Assembly: GCA_014904985.1 (NCBI GenBank)
Contig: MU128939.1
Span: 148,913-212,912 of the forward strand
Direction: 5' to 3'
DNA length: 64,000 nucleotides
Source: Hydnum rufescens UP504
Taxonomy: Eukaryota; Basidiomycota; Agaricomycetes; Cantharellales; Hydnaceae
In this document: piece by piece, positions 1-12,312 of the stretch
Layout of the letters: each line of letters starts with the position of its first letter
Position numbering within the stretch: position 1 is the stretch's first letter
Position numbers and translations under genes: made by a program
The notes under the pieces: model-generated
What the model was told of the DNA's origin: nothing
What the model saw: the letters and a program-made list of their open reading frames with translations, nothing else
Databases searched by the model: none

Positions 1-745
1 AATAGGGTTGTCAAGGAGGCTGTTATCTTGGTATCTGTGAAGCTCTGGGAGTCATTTGTGGCAATGGGAGACGAAATCAATGGATATTTCCCAGTTCTTG
101 GAGATTAATTTGTCTGTAGTCCAGTGGTTAAGATGTTTATATCACTGGTTAATAATGGAAACAATGTGCATGGGGTTGGATTTGATGTGGAGACTGTAAT
201 TTATATCTGTTATAGGCATGCTTAATATCATTTGATGTGGATTTTTAATAGCTTTCTGGACACAGTGATTATGAGCAGATCAGAGGTGAATTGATGGAGA
301 AATTCATAAAATACTCATGGGTGTTGATCTTCACAGTAATATTGTTCTGTAGAGTGCAGTTTTGGTCTATACTTTGTGTGCTCAGGATCATTCAATGCAA
401 AATTTTAACAGCTTTCTAGAGGTTGTGGTTCCAAGCAGATTGGATGTGAATTAACAGAGAAATTTGTTAAATACTGGAAGATTTGGATTTTGATAGTAAA
501 ATTATTCTGTAGAGTGCAGTTTTGATCCATTCTTGGCATGTTTGGTACTATTTAAAAGGTGTGAATCATAGCTTTCCAACCATTATATGGGCAAGTGTTT
601 CTGATCAAAATTGACAGAGTAATAGAATGAATTCTGTTTTCATGCATAGCTGTAATTAATTTTGTAATAGGTCACAGGATTGTTCCATAGGCCTGGATCA
701 ATAGAAATTCACATTTTCTGACACTGGGTGTTTTTATCTTCCACA
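1..745 (-). mobile_element. LTR family E, copy E1 (cut by the window edge)
   Basis: The right end reads CTTCCACA, the complement of the family E start TGTGGAAG, followed by reversed ATAAAAACA. Bases 1-210 match 11268-11468, and the rest matches 16070-16604 and, inverted, 30010-30740. Two complete relatives are flanked by 4-bp target-site duplications, so this is read as part of a solo LTR about 1.5 kb long whose other end lies outside the window. It contains three degenerate copies of a roughly 165-bp module with a core like CAAAACTGACGGAG, shared with LTR family A-D. No coding capacity was seen. Confidence 0.75.
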
Positions 746-769
746 CCAGACCCCATGTGTGCATATAAG

Positions 770-935
770 CTGGGCCCCAAGCAAGCCCACACCCCTGCTG
801 TGGTGGGGGTGATCATTTACAGTATGTAATTTTCATTTTGCTACAAGTCTGCAAGAAGAGCAGCCACAGGCTGCTCTTCTTGGGTGCATGGGTGAGCCCC
901 ACTGGGCAAGCCTACTGTATATAATAATAATAAAT
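770..935 (+). repeat. Isolated dual-hairpin unit of the intron-like array family
   Basis: Hairpin 1 lies at about 786-811 (CCCACACCCC / GGTGGGGG arms) and hairpin 2 at 851-882 (AAGAAGAGCAGCC / GGCTGCTCTTCTT). The order and about 60-bp spacing match the units at 17.2-18.7 and 26.9-32.7 kb. Hairpin 2 has AAGAAGAG paired with CTCTTCTT where other units have CCAAAAGAG paired with CTCTTTTGG, so both arms changed together. It lies directly beside the E1 LTR end, as the main array lies beside E3. Confidence 0.6.
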
Positions 936-1024
936 AAATAAATAATCCTAATGGCTAGGGGCCCCAGGGGCCCCTGGGCTGCTTGACCAGCCCCCTTGAC
1001 TGAATTGCAGGGGCCCCTGGGTCT
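918..1024. repeat. ATA/AAAT microsatellite and GGGGCCCC palindromes
   Basis: Bases 918-945 are an ATAATA/AATAAATA simple repeat. Bases 957-1024 hold three copies of a GGGGCCCC or GGGGCCCCTGGG motif that are self-complementary. No gene was recognised between 935 and 1188. Confidence 0.6.
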
Positions 1025-2491
1025 GATATCTAGTTAGAGCATATAAATGCAACCTTTGAAGGATCTAGTTAGATACCAATAATTGGCTGACCAGGCTGCT
1101 CCTCAGGTCACATGTTGTGATGATCTTAGTTTGGATATGACCAAACTAACACTGGGTGCATTATCTTATCTCTGAGAGCCCATTTTTATGCATTATGACA
1201 TATCAAGCCAGGTGCCTCATGAGTCTGACCTCTCAGTCCTGGAGACTATGAAGGCCAAATTCATGATGAAGCTAAAAGATAAATGGGCATGTTCAATCCA
1301 CTTGGGAAGGTGGTGCTATTGGCCACCTGGTACAGTGGATTGTGTTAATCTGACTCCAACTGCTTTTGGCATGTGGTCAACTGCACTGGTGAGTCCTCAT
1401 ATTTGTCCTAATGTGCAGAATACCTGAATTATTTGATGTAGTTCAAGGGAATTGCAACCATCAATGAACCCCCCAAGGTGGATTAGTGTAAGGCTATGGA
1501 TGAGAATGGTATTTCCCCTGATGACTCAGCAGACATGAGTGTATTCAATAGACTGGAGAGCCCTAGTTGCTTGGGTGAAATAGCAGGAAGGATATATTAT
1601 TAAAGAGTCCTTAGATCTGTAGGCAAGCTCAAGCTTGCCCTTTTATACTATGTACAAGACATTAAAGAAAATACAGGAGAACAGTAGAATGTTCAGGTGC
1701 TATACTACTGGCACTAACAAGAAGGATATAGAATGTTCTCTTAGGTATATTATTACCATAAGAGGGTGGTAGGGGAGTTGTGCTTGATACGGTGTTAAGT
1801 CCAAATAGGGGTATTGCCATTTTGGGCTGATTACATAATCAACTCTTTATTTTTTATTCCAATATGGATTACTTTGATCCTATGACACACAAGCTCTGTC
1901 CACTCTGCAGCACCCAGAGTCACATGGTCTTGCCAACAGCACCCACAGCTGTTGATCTTCCCAGGCTGGACCAATCTGTCCCTCAGTCAACACTGAATTC
2001 TGAAGACCATCCTCTTGCTCTTGCACCAAAATTGCTCATTAAGGAGTCTATGTTACCATCTTCTACACCCTCAGCAATTCTGTCCATTCCCTCAACCCCC
2101 CAGAAACAGTCTAACCAAACACCTGCCACTCCCAGAAGTGTGGCCCCAGTTGGTGAACCACATGACATTAACCAGTTTATCAAATGGGCCAGTTCCAAAA
2201 ACCTCCCATATAACACTGAATTCAGCAATGCTATGCATGCCACAGAAGTATACCCTGATGTGACACTATCACAACTGAAGGATGAACTTCTCATTAGGGT
2301 GCTCCCACTGAAGGAGGCATCTATTCCTCAATTTTGTGATGCCTGTGCTTGGTACTAGAGGGAGAGGTTGAGGAATTTGGTGGGAAAATCTACCATCAGT
2401 GGCAGGGGCAGTCCATTGCACTTGTCAACTGTGCATGACCCTCACAATTGAGCATGCAGTTCACATTATAATCCAGTTGCACTCATGCCAA

Positions 2492-3257
2492 TAGGGATGC
2501 CTAGGTTCGGTTTTGGTTCGGTTTTTGCCAATTTGGGCAAAACCTAAACCAGACCTGAACCTGAAATCACCCATGAGGGCAAAACCTGAACCTGACCTGA
2601 GGTTTGGTTCCAGAGTGGTTTGGGTTGGGTTTAAACCTGAAACCTGAGATATAGGAGAAGCAAAACATTTTAGTAAGTACTACAGATTATCTGGACTCTC
2701 TGTGTGAGTCTTTGCATTGACCACTTCCTTTGCATCCCATTTTCCATTCATATCTCATTCACACCCCTCCTTCACATCAATTTTCTGCTTACATATCTCC
2801 AGGGGATGGAACTTAGCTAACTAAATTGTGTCATGTGACCCTAGACTGAGTTACAGTAACCTGTGCAAATCTCCATATTTGATCCCAGAGCCATGTGCTT
2901 TGTAACCTGCACAGATTACCCCATTAGATTCCAGAGTCATGCAACTTTTGACTCTGAAATTACAGTACTGTGTGCAAATTGCTAGGTTTACTTCTGGAAT
3001 TGAATGTATAGAAGGATAATAATGATAATATGTGGAGAAATAAGGGTGAAAGTACATAGACTGGAAGGTACACCCTACCTTTCAGGTTCAGGTTTAAACC
3101 TGGGTTTGAACCAGGTTTTGGATTCAGGGCAAGGGCAAAACCTAAACCAGACCAGAGGAAAATTGAATGAAACCTGACCCCAATGGAACCAGACCTGGGT
3201 CTGGTTTAGGTTTAAACCCAGGTTCCCAAGGTTTAAACCAGACCAAAGGCATCCATA
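2492..3257 (+). mobile_element. hAT-like MITE, copy 1 (766 bp)
   Basis: Termini are TAGGGATGCC and GGCATCCATA, a short terminal inverted repeat, flanked on both sides by the exact 8-bp duplication CATGCCAA (2484-2491 and 3258-3265). Eight-bp duplications and TA(G/T)GGATGC-like ends are typical of the hAT superfamily. The interior is full of AGGTTTAAACCTGAACC-type subterminal repeats in both orientations and has no transposase, so it is non-autonomous. Relatives lie at 13091-13743 and 28084-28758. Confidence 0.85.
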
Positions 3258-3531
3258 CATGCCAACACCTATTCACACCTGACCAATGAATCCCCTTCTC
3301 TCTGACCAACCATTGTCTCAGCTCCAGGAACCAAGTAACACCCCACTTACCAATGCATCACAACAACTTGTCATAAATACCATCAATTATGGATCAGGCT
3401 CTGCATATCAGCATTCCCCCTTGTACAAGTTCTCAGGGGGTCCAGCCAGTGGCTATGCAGTTCCCCTCAAGGGACAAAAATTTTTCACTAACAATGATGC
3501 CTACAGTCTTTCACCACTCAATGAACCACAC

Positions 3532-4168
3532 TGTCAGGGCCACACTGCAATGAGGGCACCAAACAAATATAAACACAAATAATTCCAGCTAAGTCCGGTG
3601 TAAGTCTGGCTAAGTCTGCAAGAATCTGGGCAAGAATGAGATAAGAAGGTCAGAGAGGTCAGAGGAGCAGTCCAGCAGCCCGGAAGGGACTAGGTGGAAA
3701 TGAGCACAGTGGTCCTTAAGCTTGTGGAGTCAACTGGAAAATACTTGGAGCTGTAGTCTGGAGTAACAGTGGAAATCCTGAGATTATGTAATATGAACAG
3801 GGAATACAAGAAGGCTGACCTGTAGTCCAGAGTAACAGCAGAAATCCTGAGAGACCAAAGCTGAGGTCTCTGGACTTCACTGCTGGACTACTTATACATG
3901 ATTGCTATACTATGGGGGAGTGATTGCTAAATGGGAGATGGTTACAGGGGGGCAGGAACAGGGACGTGGGCAGGGGGAAAGTGGACAGGAACAGGAATGC
4001 ATGGGAGCATACTGGAAGCAACAGGAAATGAAAAGGAAATTAAATTAAATTGGAAGCAAACTGGAAGCAAACCAAACTTTGGGGAAGCAGGGGTGGAGTG
4101 AAGTGGATAGAGGGAGGAGTGGTCTGGAGTAGACCAGAGTGGATTGGAAAAAGGGTGGAACCCTGACA
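3532..4168 (+). mobile_element. Solo LTR, family F/G (637 bp)
   Basis: The element starts TGTCAGGG and ends CCCTGACA, an 8-bp terminal inversion with TG...CA ends, flanked by the 5-bp duplication CACAC (3527-3531 and 4169-4173). These are hallmarks of an LTR left after recombination between the two ends of a retrotransposon. The GAAATCCTGAGAG motif and terminal bases resemble the LTR at 11466-12291 in reverse. A TTATACATGA tract near 3890 may be the TATA region. Confidence 0.85.
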
Positions 4169-4212
4169 CACACCAGTCAATGAGCCATCTCCCTATATCT
4201 CCCTCAATTTAA

Positions 4213-4690
4213 AAGATATCCTTTCACTTTTTTTTGCATCTTAGAGGGACACATGTAAGGAATCATTGTGCCAAATTTGAAGTGAAGTGGATGCACAGAA
4301 AATCTGCATGCTAGGCATTAAGGCTGAATTGAACCATTTTTGGACAAGATGCAATTCCTCAACAGGTTTTTCTTATTCCCTGTAGCCTACAAAGCCCCCA
4401 AAACATATTGAAGTCCTTAAGGGCACATACAGTATATTACAAATCCTTGAAACATGACTCACAGGTATCAAAATACAGCTACTCCATTCCTTCTATAGCC
4501 TCTCAAATTTATGGAAGTTGTGGAGAAGTAGCTCAACAATATGTCTACAGACTTTGAAAGCTATTGGATAAGAATTGAGAAACTTTTTTCTGTGCACACC
4601 TGAGGGGTATCGAAACGATGCCGGTTATTTCTGTGAAACACATGACTCTGAATGAATTGCTCAAACGCTTCTCCTCGGACTCTCGAAATC
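4213..4690. other. No recognisable gene
   Basis: AT-rich, non-coding in appearance. It should contain the downstream end of the pogo-like element on the minus strand, but no terminal inverted repeat or TA target site could be paired by eye with the sequence beyond 7051. Confidence 0.4.
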
Positions 4691-4694
4691 ACTG

Positions 4695-7051
4695 TCAATA
4701 TCCATCTCCATCATCCTCAGATTCACCTCCCTCTTCTTCTTCACCTTCTGCCCCATCAAGGTCCACAATTTCCTCAAGACCATCAGTAATAGCTGCCGTT
4801 GTTTTTGTGACCCGCATTGGAGGTTTAGCCGGATGCTTGGGCTTCCGCTTACCCTTTGGCCAGTCTTTAACCTTCAACTCCCACTCCGCAACCTCTCCAT
4901 TCCATTTTGCTAACTGCTCCTCCCTCATTTGCTTCCTTTCGGTAACTGCTGCCTTTTGTGCTGCAGCAGCCACCCTTGAGGCAAGAGCCTTCTCCTTTCG
5001 AGCCTGCTTGTCTTCTGCGAGCTTCTGATGATTTTCATGGGCGTGTGCAAGAAGATCCTCAGTTTGTTGGCATGATACAAGGAGACCTGTTTCCGATGTG
5101 AGTTTCATCGATATGTTGTCTTTTGGTTTTGCTTTCTCCTCTTTGTGCTGAAGCTGGCGTGAGATCTTCTTACAGTATAGGTTCTGGAGGATGAGCTGAG
5201 TTTTGTAGGATTCCTGTGTGGCTTGGCATTGCGTGAGGTGGATTTTGGAGAGATCTAGCTCAGTGCATAGCATTGTCATGAGACGATGAAGTTCGCTTTT
5301 TGTATATTGGTCTTCACCCTCCTGAGAGACCAGGAGGTTCCAGTCAGGGTCTCGGAGGGAGGTGGGAGGTTTTATGGCAATGGTGGGTATTCCAGCCATT
5401 TTGGACTGAGCGGGGGATGCTGATATGAGATGAGCACTTGATGAAGATTCTGCTAGTGTATTGCACATGATTGAGGCCCAAAGCTTCAGCCTCTCCGAAG
5501 TACAGACATGAGGGGCATCCTCACAAGGCAGTGATGGAGGATATTTGGTAGGTGAACAGTTGCTCTCTTGAGTGCCGGCAGGTGCATTAAATGCCAATAA
5601 CGCTGGCTGTTCATCCTGTCGTGTATGAATGATATCTTGATCCACTGTAAGGGGGTTATGCGGTTTGATTGGTGATAAGGTAGCCCATGCGGACATAATC
5701 GCATGAACTGGACTTGGTTGTGTGAAAGGAAGCTTGCCCGCAAGAGAGGTTGTTGCGGATGGGGCCAATGCTGATTCCATGATGACACTTGGATCGAATG
5801 GGACGACACCTGTCTTCCGGAATGCTGAAAGAATTGTGGACTTGGTAAATGCATGCTGGTATGCTCTCCCAAAGATTAACAAGAATGAATCTTTATTGAC
5901 AATGCCCCCAGTCTCTTTCTCCCACCTGCGACACTCCTCTGTCCAGAATGTTTTCAGCACTCTGAAGACTGCAACATCAAGGCCTTGAAAAACATGGGTA
6001 GCATGCGGTGGGTAGCACAGTGTGACAATATTGTGAGCACACGAATATTTGATGAAGTCAAGGGTGAGGTGCGATGCATGCCCATCAACAAGGAGAAGCT
6101 GTGGGTGTCCATTTGCTTTTTCGTTTGTTTGTTTGTCAAAATCCTCAAGCCAGGCAAGTCCCAAATCCCCATCTGTCCATCCTTTCTCTGACATAGCAAT
6201 GCTTGGCTCTGATTAGGATCCAATCGCTAAAATAAAACAAACATAACATACTTTGCCCCCGTTATATTGTGATTAGGATTGGATGAATTCCATCGTGTCT
6301 GAAGTAGAGCCCCTTTGAATATGACTGTTGGTGTGAGGTGTGTGCCATCCGCCATGATAGTGCACATTACGGTGATTGTTTCACGATTCCCAGTCACAAT
6401 CTCATACTGGTTCTTCTGGCCAGTGCGCCCAATAACATGAACAGATGTCCCCAATGATGGAATAAAGCCAGTTTCATCAAACCCGCCTGTATTCTTTGGG
6501 TCAATAGGTACTCCTCCACTGAATTCTCCATCGAGGGCTCATTTCAAAAGCATGCACCACCCCTTTTTGGTATGTGCATTTACAGCACGTCCTTGGCTCT
6601 GATGAAGTGATGTGCCCCAATAGGTTGAGATACGGTGGCGATATCTGTTTAGAAAGTTATGTGACCACTGTTTACCAAGTGGTTTGAAAGGTGTGCCTTG
6701 GGCTGCACCTTTGGCTTTGAGGATCTCCTCTCCTTTCTCATAAAGTGACTGGTGTGTGAAGGGAAATCCTCATTTGGCCTCGTGGAGTGCATGATCAATA
6801 AGAACCTCTGCCTCAGCCTCAGTGAAGTGGCACTTGGATGCATTGAATTCCCGTATGTCCCGTTTCCCATTAATGCACCAAGAGAGGGTACTGATATTCA
6901 ACTCTGCATACTGAGGTTTGCTGAGAATGGCACAGAGACTCAACAGATGTGTTCCAACTTGACTTGTAGATAGATGGTTGTGGGATCTCTGGTAGTCGTG
7001 GAGTGCAGACTGATAGAGGGCTGCTTTTTTTTTCGGATTTAACATGGGCAC
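4695..7051 (-). pseudogene. pogo/Fot1-type DDD transposase
   Basis: Read on the minus strand: a psq/CENP-B-like helix-turn-helix (7051 to about 6770), then a second HTH-like segment (about 6770-6545, around YEKGEEILKAKG), then the DDE-1 catalytic domain. First aspartate in FDETGF (about 6470), second in LLVDGHASH (about 6090), third in QGLDVAVF (about 5975), all present. A 499-codon uninterrupted frame ends at 4695 with a long basic, coiled-coil and acidic tail. A short intron (GTATGT donor near 6250) separates the first aspartate exon from the rest. Two in-frame TGA codons (6770-6772 and 6539-6541) break the N-terminal half; both fit CGA to TGA. It encodes cut-and-paste transposase acting on its own ends in the nucleus. 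Probably inactive. Confidence 0.85.
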
Positions 7052-7690
7052 ACTCTCTGTCTCCCTTTGCCCAAACCATAATGAGTGGGCAGAGTGTGAA
7101 AGCCATTAGGATAGCAAAATTTGAAGGATGAATTGATTTTGTAATTCAACACCATTTGATTTTGTGGTATCCAAAAATGCATCCGTATTGTGACACCAAG
7201 TTGCTCTCATGATTGGTTTTCTATGGCAAAACTGTATTATTGATTCATATGTAGCTATACAGCTTGAAAAGTCATCCATATAAGAAGTAGGGCTTGGTCC
7301 ACAAGCTAAATCATCACATGATCTACCTGAAAAGTGCATATTTTGGGCTTAATCACAGTTTCCTAGCTCCCCCAGCTTTCCAGCTACATTTTACTATGCT
7401 TGAGCATGTTCATTGCATGAAACTCGAGAAATCTTGTTAAAGACTCAAGAGATTCTAAGCATTTTTGAGGAAGATATGGGCAGTGTTTCACGGATGTATT
7501 TTGTTTCAAGGATTTGTAATATACTGTAAAGGAAGAATTTTGCTTATTAATGTGAAGCTTCATTATCTGTTTTGATAACAAAACATGTTGTTGGATAAAC
7601 ACAGTAATAATCACCATTCAATCTCTTCATCTCGATTCCCCTCCCTGAGCCTCCATTGCCCATGCACCCACTCACTTCTCCTTAACTAGT
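7052..7690. other. No recognisable gene
   Basis: AT-rich stretch upstream of the pogo-like coding region. Only short frames occur and none resembles a known family. It may hold the 5' end of the pogo element, but no terminal repeat was identified. Confidence 0.4.
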
Positions 7691-7703
7691 TGCCTACTCA
7701 TTA

Positions 7704-8320
7704 TGGCAGAAGTTCAGAAGGTGAGAGCAACATTGATGAACAGTAGGTTGGTACACAAACAGGTGGCTGAAGGACTGGGAATGGCCAAAATAACCCCTAC
7801 TTTGTAATTTCTCTCATCCTCCCCCAATTCCCACTCTATTACTATGCTACTACACAGAGTAATGCACAAGGACCTCCTCTATATGCTGGTGAAAATTTGA
7901 GGCAAAATCTCCAAGATTTACATGCATGAGACTGGAAATACAAATTCTGGCTCATTGAGTGGTGAATGACTGTATACCCATGGCAATACACCTGGTGCAA
8001 TTCCACAGCTCACTGGGGCTTTTGTCAACAATGGCCATCCAAGGTATGAGGAACACTTACCAAACAATAATTTCTTTGCCATAAATTATGGTCCAACACA
8101 TGGCCTAATGAATGATCTAACAAATGGTCTAATGAACAGTCTAATGAATGGTCCAGTGGACAGTCCTTGGGCATGGGCAGGCAGTGATGGGGCTGTTTGT
8201 GGTGCAAGCAGTCAGCTACTATCACAGGCCCACACCAGAGCACCAGGAGTGACTCAGGCCTGAAGGTATGGGATGGTATGAGTCAGATGGAACATTGGGT
8301 CAAGCACCAGAGGGTATCCA
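7704..8320 (+). pseudogene. Orphan coding relic
   Basis: Function unknown. A frame opening with MAEVQKVRATLMN at 7704 runs to a GTAATT donor-like site near 7804, with an ACACAG acceptor near 7858. From about 7920 one frame stays coding-like to about 8260, apart from TGA codons, and includes GLMNDLTNGLMNSLMNG, encoded by a degenerate 13-15 bp tandem repeat around 8100-8160. The Asn/Gly/Pro-rich composition resembles the last third of gene G1 (about 3290-3530), so it may be a fragment of a related gene. Intron boundaries are inferred. Confidence 0.35.
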
Positions 8321-8424
8321 GAGGTTCCAATAAGTGTACCTAGGTAGTCCATTGTGAATCTCTCCTTCCAGTTTCAAATCATGCAGAATTCTGAAGGGGT
8401 ATAGATTTATTATACATATCCCAC

Positions 8425-9803
8425 TGTTGGAGGGATGGATCCCTACACCATAGAATCCTCATCTAAGGCCTAATTACTTATGAATGAATGAATTATTTAT
8501 CACCCTGCTCATTTAATTCCATCATCATTCATTTACTCAAGAATCTATTGGATTCCTACCCTTTATCAATCCACAATTCTGCCTCATTCCTTTACCATGA
8601 ATACCAGTCAATTTTTTGACTGTCTGTCAGACTTCAACAGTCCTCATCAGAAAGGGGCAGTTTATGCCCTATCTCAAGTCCAATTTCTTTGGACAAGGCA
8701 ATTAAACTTGCCATTCTTCCTCAAGACTGTATGGCTTGCTTATTCTTCCAAGTCATCCTACTGCCTTAAGGGTGATGGATTGTGATTATGTAATGACATG
8801 GACCAGACCTACTTCTGATTCTGGACTTGCAGATCCATCACATGATCCAGAAAGGGGCTACACTACTCTCAAGGAGTAGTTTTTGAATTTCTCTGTTAAT
8901 TTTGATTGGATCAACTCGAAACAACAGTGCCAAGAAAGATATGAATTGTACCTATTGAACGGTACCAAACATGAAATAAAGGGATCAAAAATGCGGTCCC
9001 TGTACCATTATATTTCCATGATTCATACTCTGAAGGAGTATTTCTTGATTTTCGAAGCCAGTTCTTATCCAATTCACTCACAAATACCATGCCCTGAAAG
9101 CTGTAAAAAATTTTCATTGAATGGTACTAAGGGCAAAGTGATCTAATGTGAACTCCATTTTTCACAAGACAACACCCTCCCAATGACTCCCCCTTTGCTC
9201 CACCATCACAAATAATGAATTACTTCTGGCTCTCTTATGTCCAATGGAAAAAAACTTCAGGGAGACCTATTACACTTTTCCTTAAGGGAACTTGTCCATA
9301 ATTGAAGGAGGAATAGCATATAATGTGTCAATCTCCCCTTTTATCTTGAAATTGGAATATCTCCATCAGTTTTGAAGATTTTAACTTCATTTATTTTTCT
9401 CTATATGTCCCTTATATCCAACGTTTTCACTTTCTATTGTGTTGAAGTCTGTATTGTATATTAGGTGCAGCTAGCACACAAATTCAGTAGTTCTCCCCCT
9501 CCCTCCAGTTTGAAGCTCTTTGAATTGCTGCTGGTCCCTGGGTAATTTCTCACTACAAAAAGCAAATTCTGACTGCACCTTGACTAAGGTCTCAGAAGAG
9601 ATCCTTAGGGTGTGGTAATTTGACACAAACACACATTCTCACTTAATTGCTTGGGCTTTGTTAGCTCACAGCAATTTCTCCTGTCCCAAAAGACCCTTTT
9701 CATTTGAGCCTGAACACTCAGATTAATTCTGTGGTTGCCTCCTTTGTCCACAACTCAATGATGCAGACTGTAGCTGGATTGATCCTCTTCTTTCCTGCTT
9801 ATG
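8425..9803 (+). mobile_element. Solo LTR, family A-D, copy A (1379 bp)
   Basis: Starts TGTTGGAGGG and ends CTTATG (family end CTTACA, mutated), flanked by the 4-bp duplication CCAC (8421-8424 and 9804-9807). It matches copies B, C and D along its length. It contains two roughly 165-bp modules and a TTGTATATTAGG sequence (near 9450) at the position of a TATA box. It interrupts the last codons of the DDE_3 transposase gene. Confidence 0.85.
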
Positions 9804-10730
9804 CCACACATTTGAACCAGCCATAAGCTTGATAAAGGAATAATATAGGTGCCTCCTTATCAATATCCTCCTTGTAATGATGCTGGAGCCATGCCTTGAT
9901 AGAGGAAAATGAGTACTCTATGGGATTATAGTTGGGTGAGTATGGTGGCAAAAAAATAAGTTTTCCACCTAATAGCAAGTAAGACACAGTCATTATTTGG
10001 GAAGGCATGACATACCAGCTCCCCTTCAATAATGTCCCAAACTGCCAGTCCATGGTGAATGGCACAATTATCCAATAGGAGTACACTGCATGGGCCAGGG
10101 TATGGTATAGAAGAAGGGTTGGGAGCTCCAATGACTGTAAAATCAAACTCTGGTTCTGCCAGTGTGTAGATGGGAGACTGTATTTCTGTTATTATTCAAT
10201 GGGCTGGTTCACTCTGATGGTTGATCACTCTCTAACAAGATGTGTATGGTATTAGTGGTGGATAAGATTGTGATATGGACTAGCTGTAGTCAATGATATA
10301 TCATGAGGTGCTTATGAAAGGCTTATATGTGTTGCATTGGATTGTTTACTGATATTTGTGTGTACCTATTTGTGTTCTCCTGGTCAAAATGCAGATTTCA
10401 AGAGAGTTCTAGACTAGTATATGCTTGATTCAGTACATTAATGTGTTTCTTTCTTCTTCCTGACTTGACTTCATTATTGCTTACTTTTCCTTGGATGTCC
10501 AGCAACTCTAACCTTAGGTCCAGCAACTATCCTTGGCTTAGTATTTTGTGTAGAGGGCTTCCAGTGACTTAGTCTTAACAACCTTGTCTATGACTTAGCT
10601 CCAGATGGCTTTAGATTAGTACTTTTCTTCAGATGCAAACAGATTTGTAGACAGTAGTATATTCCCAGTAGTAAGTAGATGGGGGGATACAAGAAAATCT
10701 ACCAGATTTTATACCTTTCCAAGGTGGCTG

Positions 10731-11218
10731 TGTTAGTTCAGTCATATCCAAACTAAGGAGTGGGGAGGAACCAGAAGGCAGAGGAGGTTCCAGGTCCAAG
10801 GTATTAGCCCAGTCTGTGGGACTAAGGCCATTCCACCTAGCCTGACAGACTAGGAGTTCCTGAAGGGTTAGGGCTTCTATACCCACAAGGGCAAGGTAAG
10901 TGGGCTTAGTCATAGGATTGGGGGTCACATAGTGTGTAGTGCATAGTCAACCAGTCCATGACTTTGTGAGCCAGACAGTTGATGGTAGAAAAAAGGTGGA
11001 TTTGGGTCCTGCCATAACTAGCTATTAAAATGGACTGCTTATGTAATGAGTAGTGAATCTAGCTAGAAACCAGGGCAGCACCAAACTCCAGTGGAGAAGC
11101 TTTCCACCAGGTAAGGGAGAAGAGAAAAGAGGAAAGAGAAATGGAAAGGGGAGACACAGACTACTACTTTCCCCAAGGGTTTGCCAAATGGCCTAAGGGA
11201 CTCCTGACACCACTAACA
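10731..11218. mobile_element. 488-bp insertion with TGTTAGT...ACTAACA ends
   Basis: This segment is absent from the colinear position in E3 (near 30901). Its ends are perfect 7-bp inverted repeats, flanked by CTG on both sides (10728-10730, 11219-11221), or by CTGTGTT if the ends are placed further in. A minus-strand frame at 10928 downwards encodes a peptide around LVGIEALTLQELLVCQARWN that I do not recognise. It could be a small TIR element or a solo LTR; the duplication length is ambiguous because it overlaps the terminal bases. Confidence 0.55.
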
Positions 11219-11465
11219 CTGTGTTTAAAGAGAAATGACTCACTCATATGTGAATCATTCATAAACAGAACAATAGGGTTGTCAAAGAGGCTGTTATCTT
11301 GGTATCTGTGAAGTTCTGGGAGTCATTTGTGGCAATGGGAGATGAAATAAAAGGATATTTTTGAGTTCTTGGAGATTAATTTGTCTGTGGTCCAGTGGTT
11401 AAGATGTTTATATCACTGGTTAATAATGGAAACAATGTGCATGGGGTTGGATTTGATGTGGAGAC

Positions 11466-12291
11466 TGTCAGGATCAAATTGACATTTGCTTCCACCTAAG
11501 GACTTACCCATCAGAGTATCATTCTTCATCGACTCTATCATATGGCACCTACTTCTTCAAATGCTCTCATGTCCTCTCTCCCTCCATTCACTAAGGGGGT
11601 TATTGTCATCCTTGCCATTATTGGCATTTCTCTTATTATTATTGCCCTTGTTCTATTGGGCCTCAGCCAGCAGGCTATGGGCTGGGTAGTCAACCAGTGG
11701 CAGCATTGGCGCCCTTGTCAGCACCTGTCATTCCCTTGCTCCCCACATGAGTCCATGGAGTTGCCAATCCAGACTCCCCCTCCTCCTCCTCTTCCCCCAG
11801 TCCCTGAATCCACATCACCTGTCCCAATCTGTACTCCATCCACATCATTACAGTCCTTCAACACTTTGGACACCTTTGGAGTACCCAGGTGTACACTGCC
11901 TTGGAAGTACATATGCTAAGGGGGATACATATGGAAGTTAGGGCATAGCCATGTGGAGGTGTGCACAGGATTCATAACACAGCTGTGTCAGCTTAGTGAG
12001 GCTTAGTGATGGTGGCTGTGGAGCTGGCACTCTAGGAGGATCTGGGAGGTTATGGAAGCTGGCAGAAGGCTCTGGAAGGCTGGAGGCTGTGTGCAGGAAA
12101 TAGTATTTATAGCCCTTCGCAGTTGGGGGATCACCAGTTTTGATCTCTCAGGATTCCCACTGCGATAGGTGCAAGACTTGTGTGTCCCTTGTTGTGTGGT
12201 GCATACTCAGGATTCCCACTGCGATAGCATGTGGTTAATTAATCTCTTTCCTCTTTCTGTTTGTGGTTTTGACAGCAGTGTTGCCCTGACA
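11466..12291 (-). mobile_element. Solo LTR, family F (826 bp)
   Basis: Ends TGTCAGG and CCCTGACA with the 5-bp duplication GAGAC on both sides (11461-11465 and 12292-12296). Orientation is minus, judged by the TGTCAGGGC start and a CTATAAATA box on the minus strand (plus 12104-12112), with two copies of GGATTCCCACTGCGATAG between box and start. A partial copy in the opposite orientation lies at 51777-51953. It is inserted in E2. Confidence 0.8.
11542..11919 (+). CDS. Possible small single-pass membrane protein antisense to LTR F
   Basis: A 125-codon frame with no in-frame stop in otherwise decayed DNA. Residues about 19-45 are strongly hydrophobic (GVIVILAIIGISLIIIALVL), followed by a Trp/His segment and a proline-rich tail (PPPPPLPPVPES). 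No family recognised. It lies inside the LTR on the strand opposite to the TATA box, so it could be chance, or a remnant of element or captured sequence. Confidence 0.25.
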   Translation: MAPTSSNALMSSLPPFTKGVIVILAIIGISLIIIALVLLGLSQQAMGWVVNQWQHWRPCQHLSFPCSPHESMELPIQTPPPPPLPPVPESTSPVPICTPSTSLQSFNTLDTFGVPRCTLPWKYIC

Positions 12292-12312
12292 GAGACTGCA
12301 GTTTATAGATGT

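Larger units (their letters stand above)
1188..4212 (+). pseudogene. Orphan Agaricomycete-type gene G1, broken by stops, a MITE and a solo LTR
   Basis: Function unknown. Exon 1 (1188-1387) ends at GTGAGT; a 54-nt intron (1388-1441) restores the frame to a segment that stops at 1485. A long reading frame at 1864-2358 begins MDYFDP and continues in the same frame past a TAG and then two TGA codons. Removing the MITE (2492-3257 plus one CATGCCAA copy) and LTR G (3532-4168 plus one CACAC copy) keeps that frame open to a TAA at 4210-4212. The first exon resembles orphan basidiomycete proteins with a K-x2-WxC-x2-H pattern. Translation across both insertions supports a once-intact gene; joining the 1188 and 1864 segments into one gene is inference. 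Confidence 0.5.
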
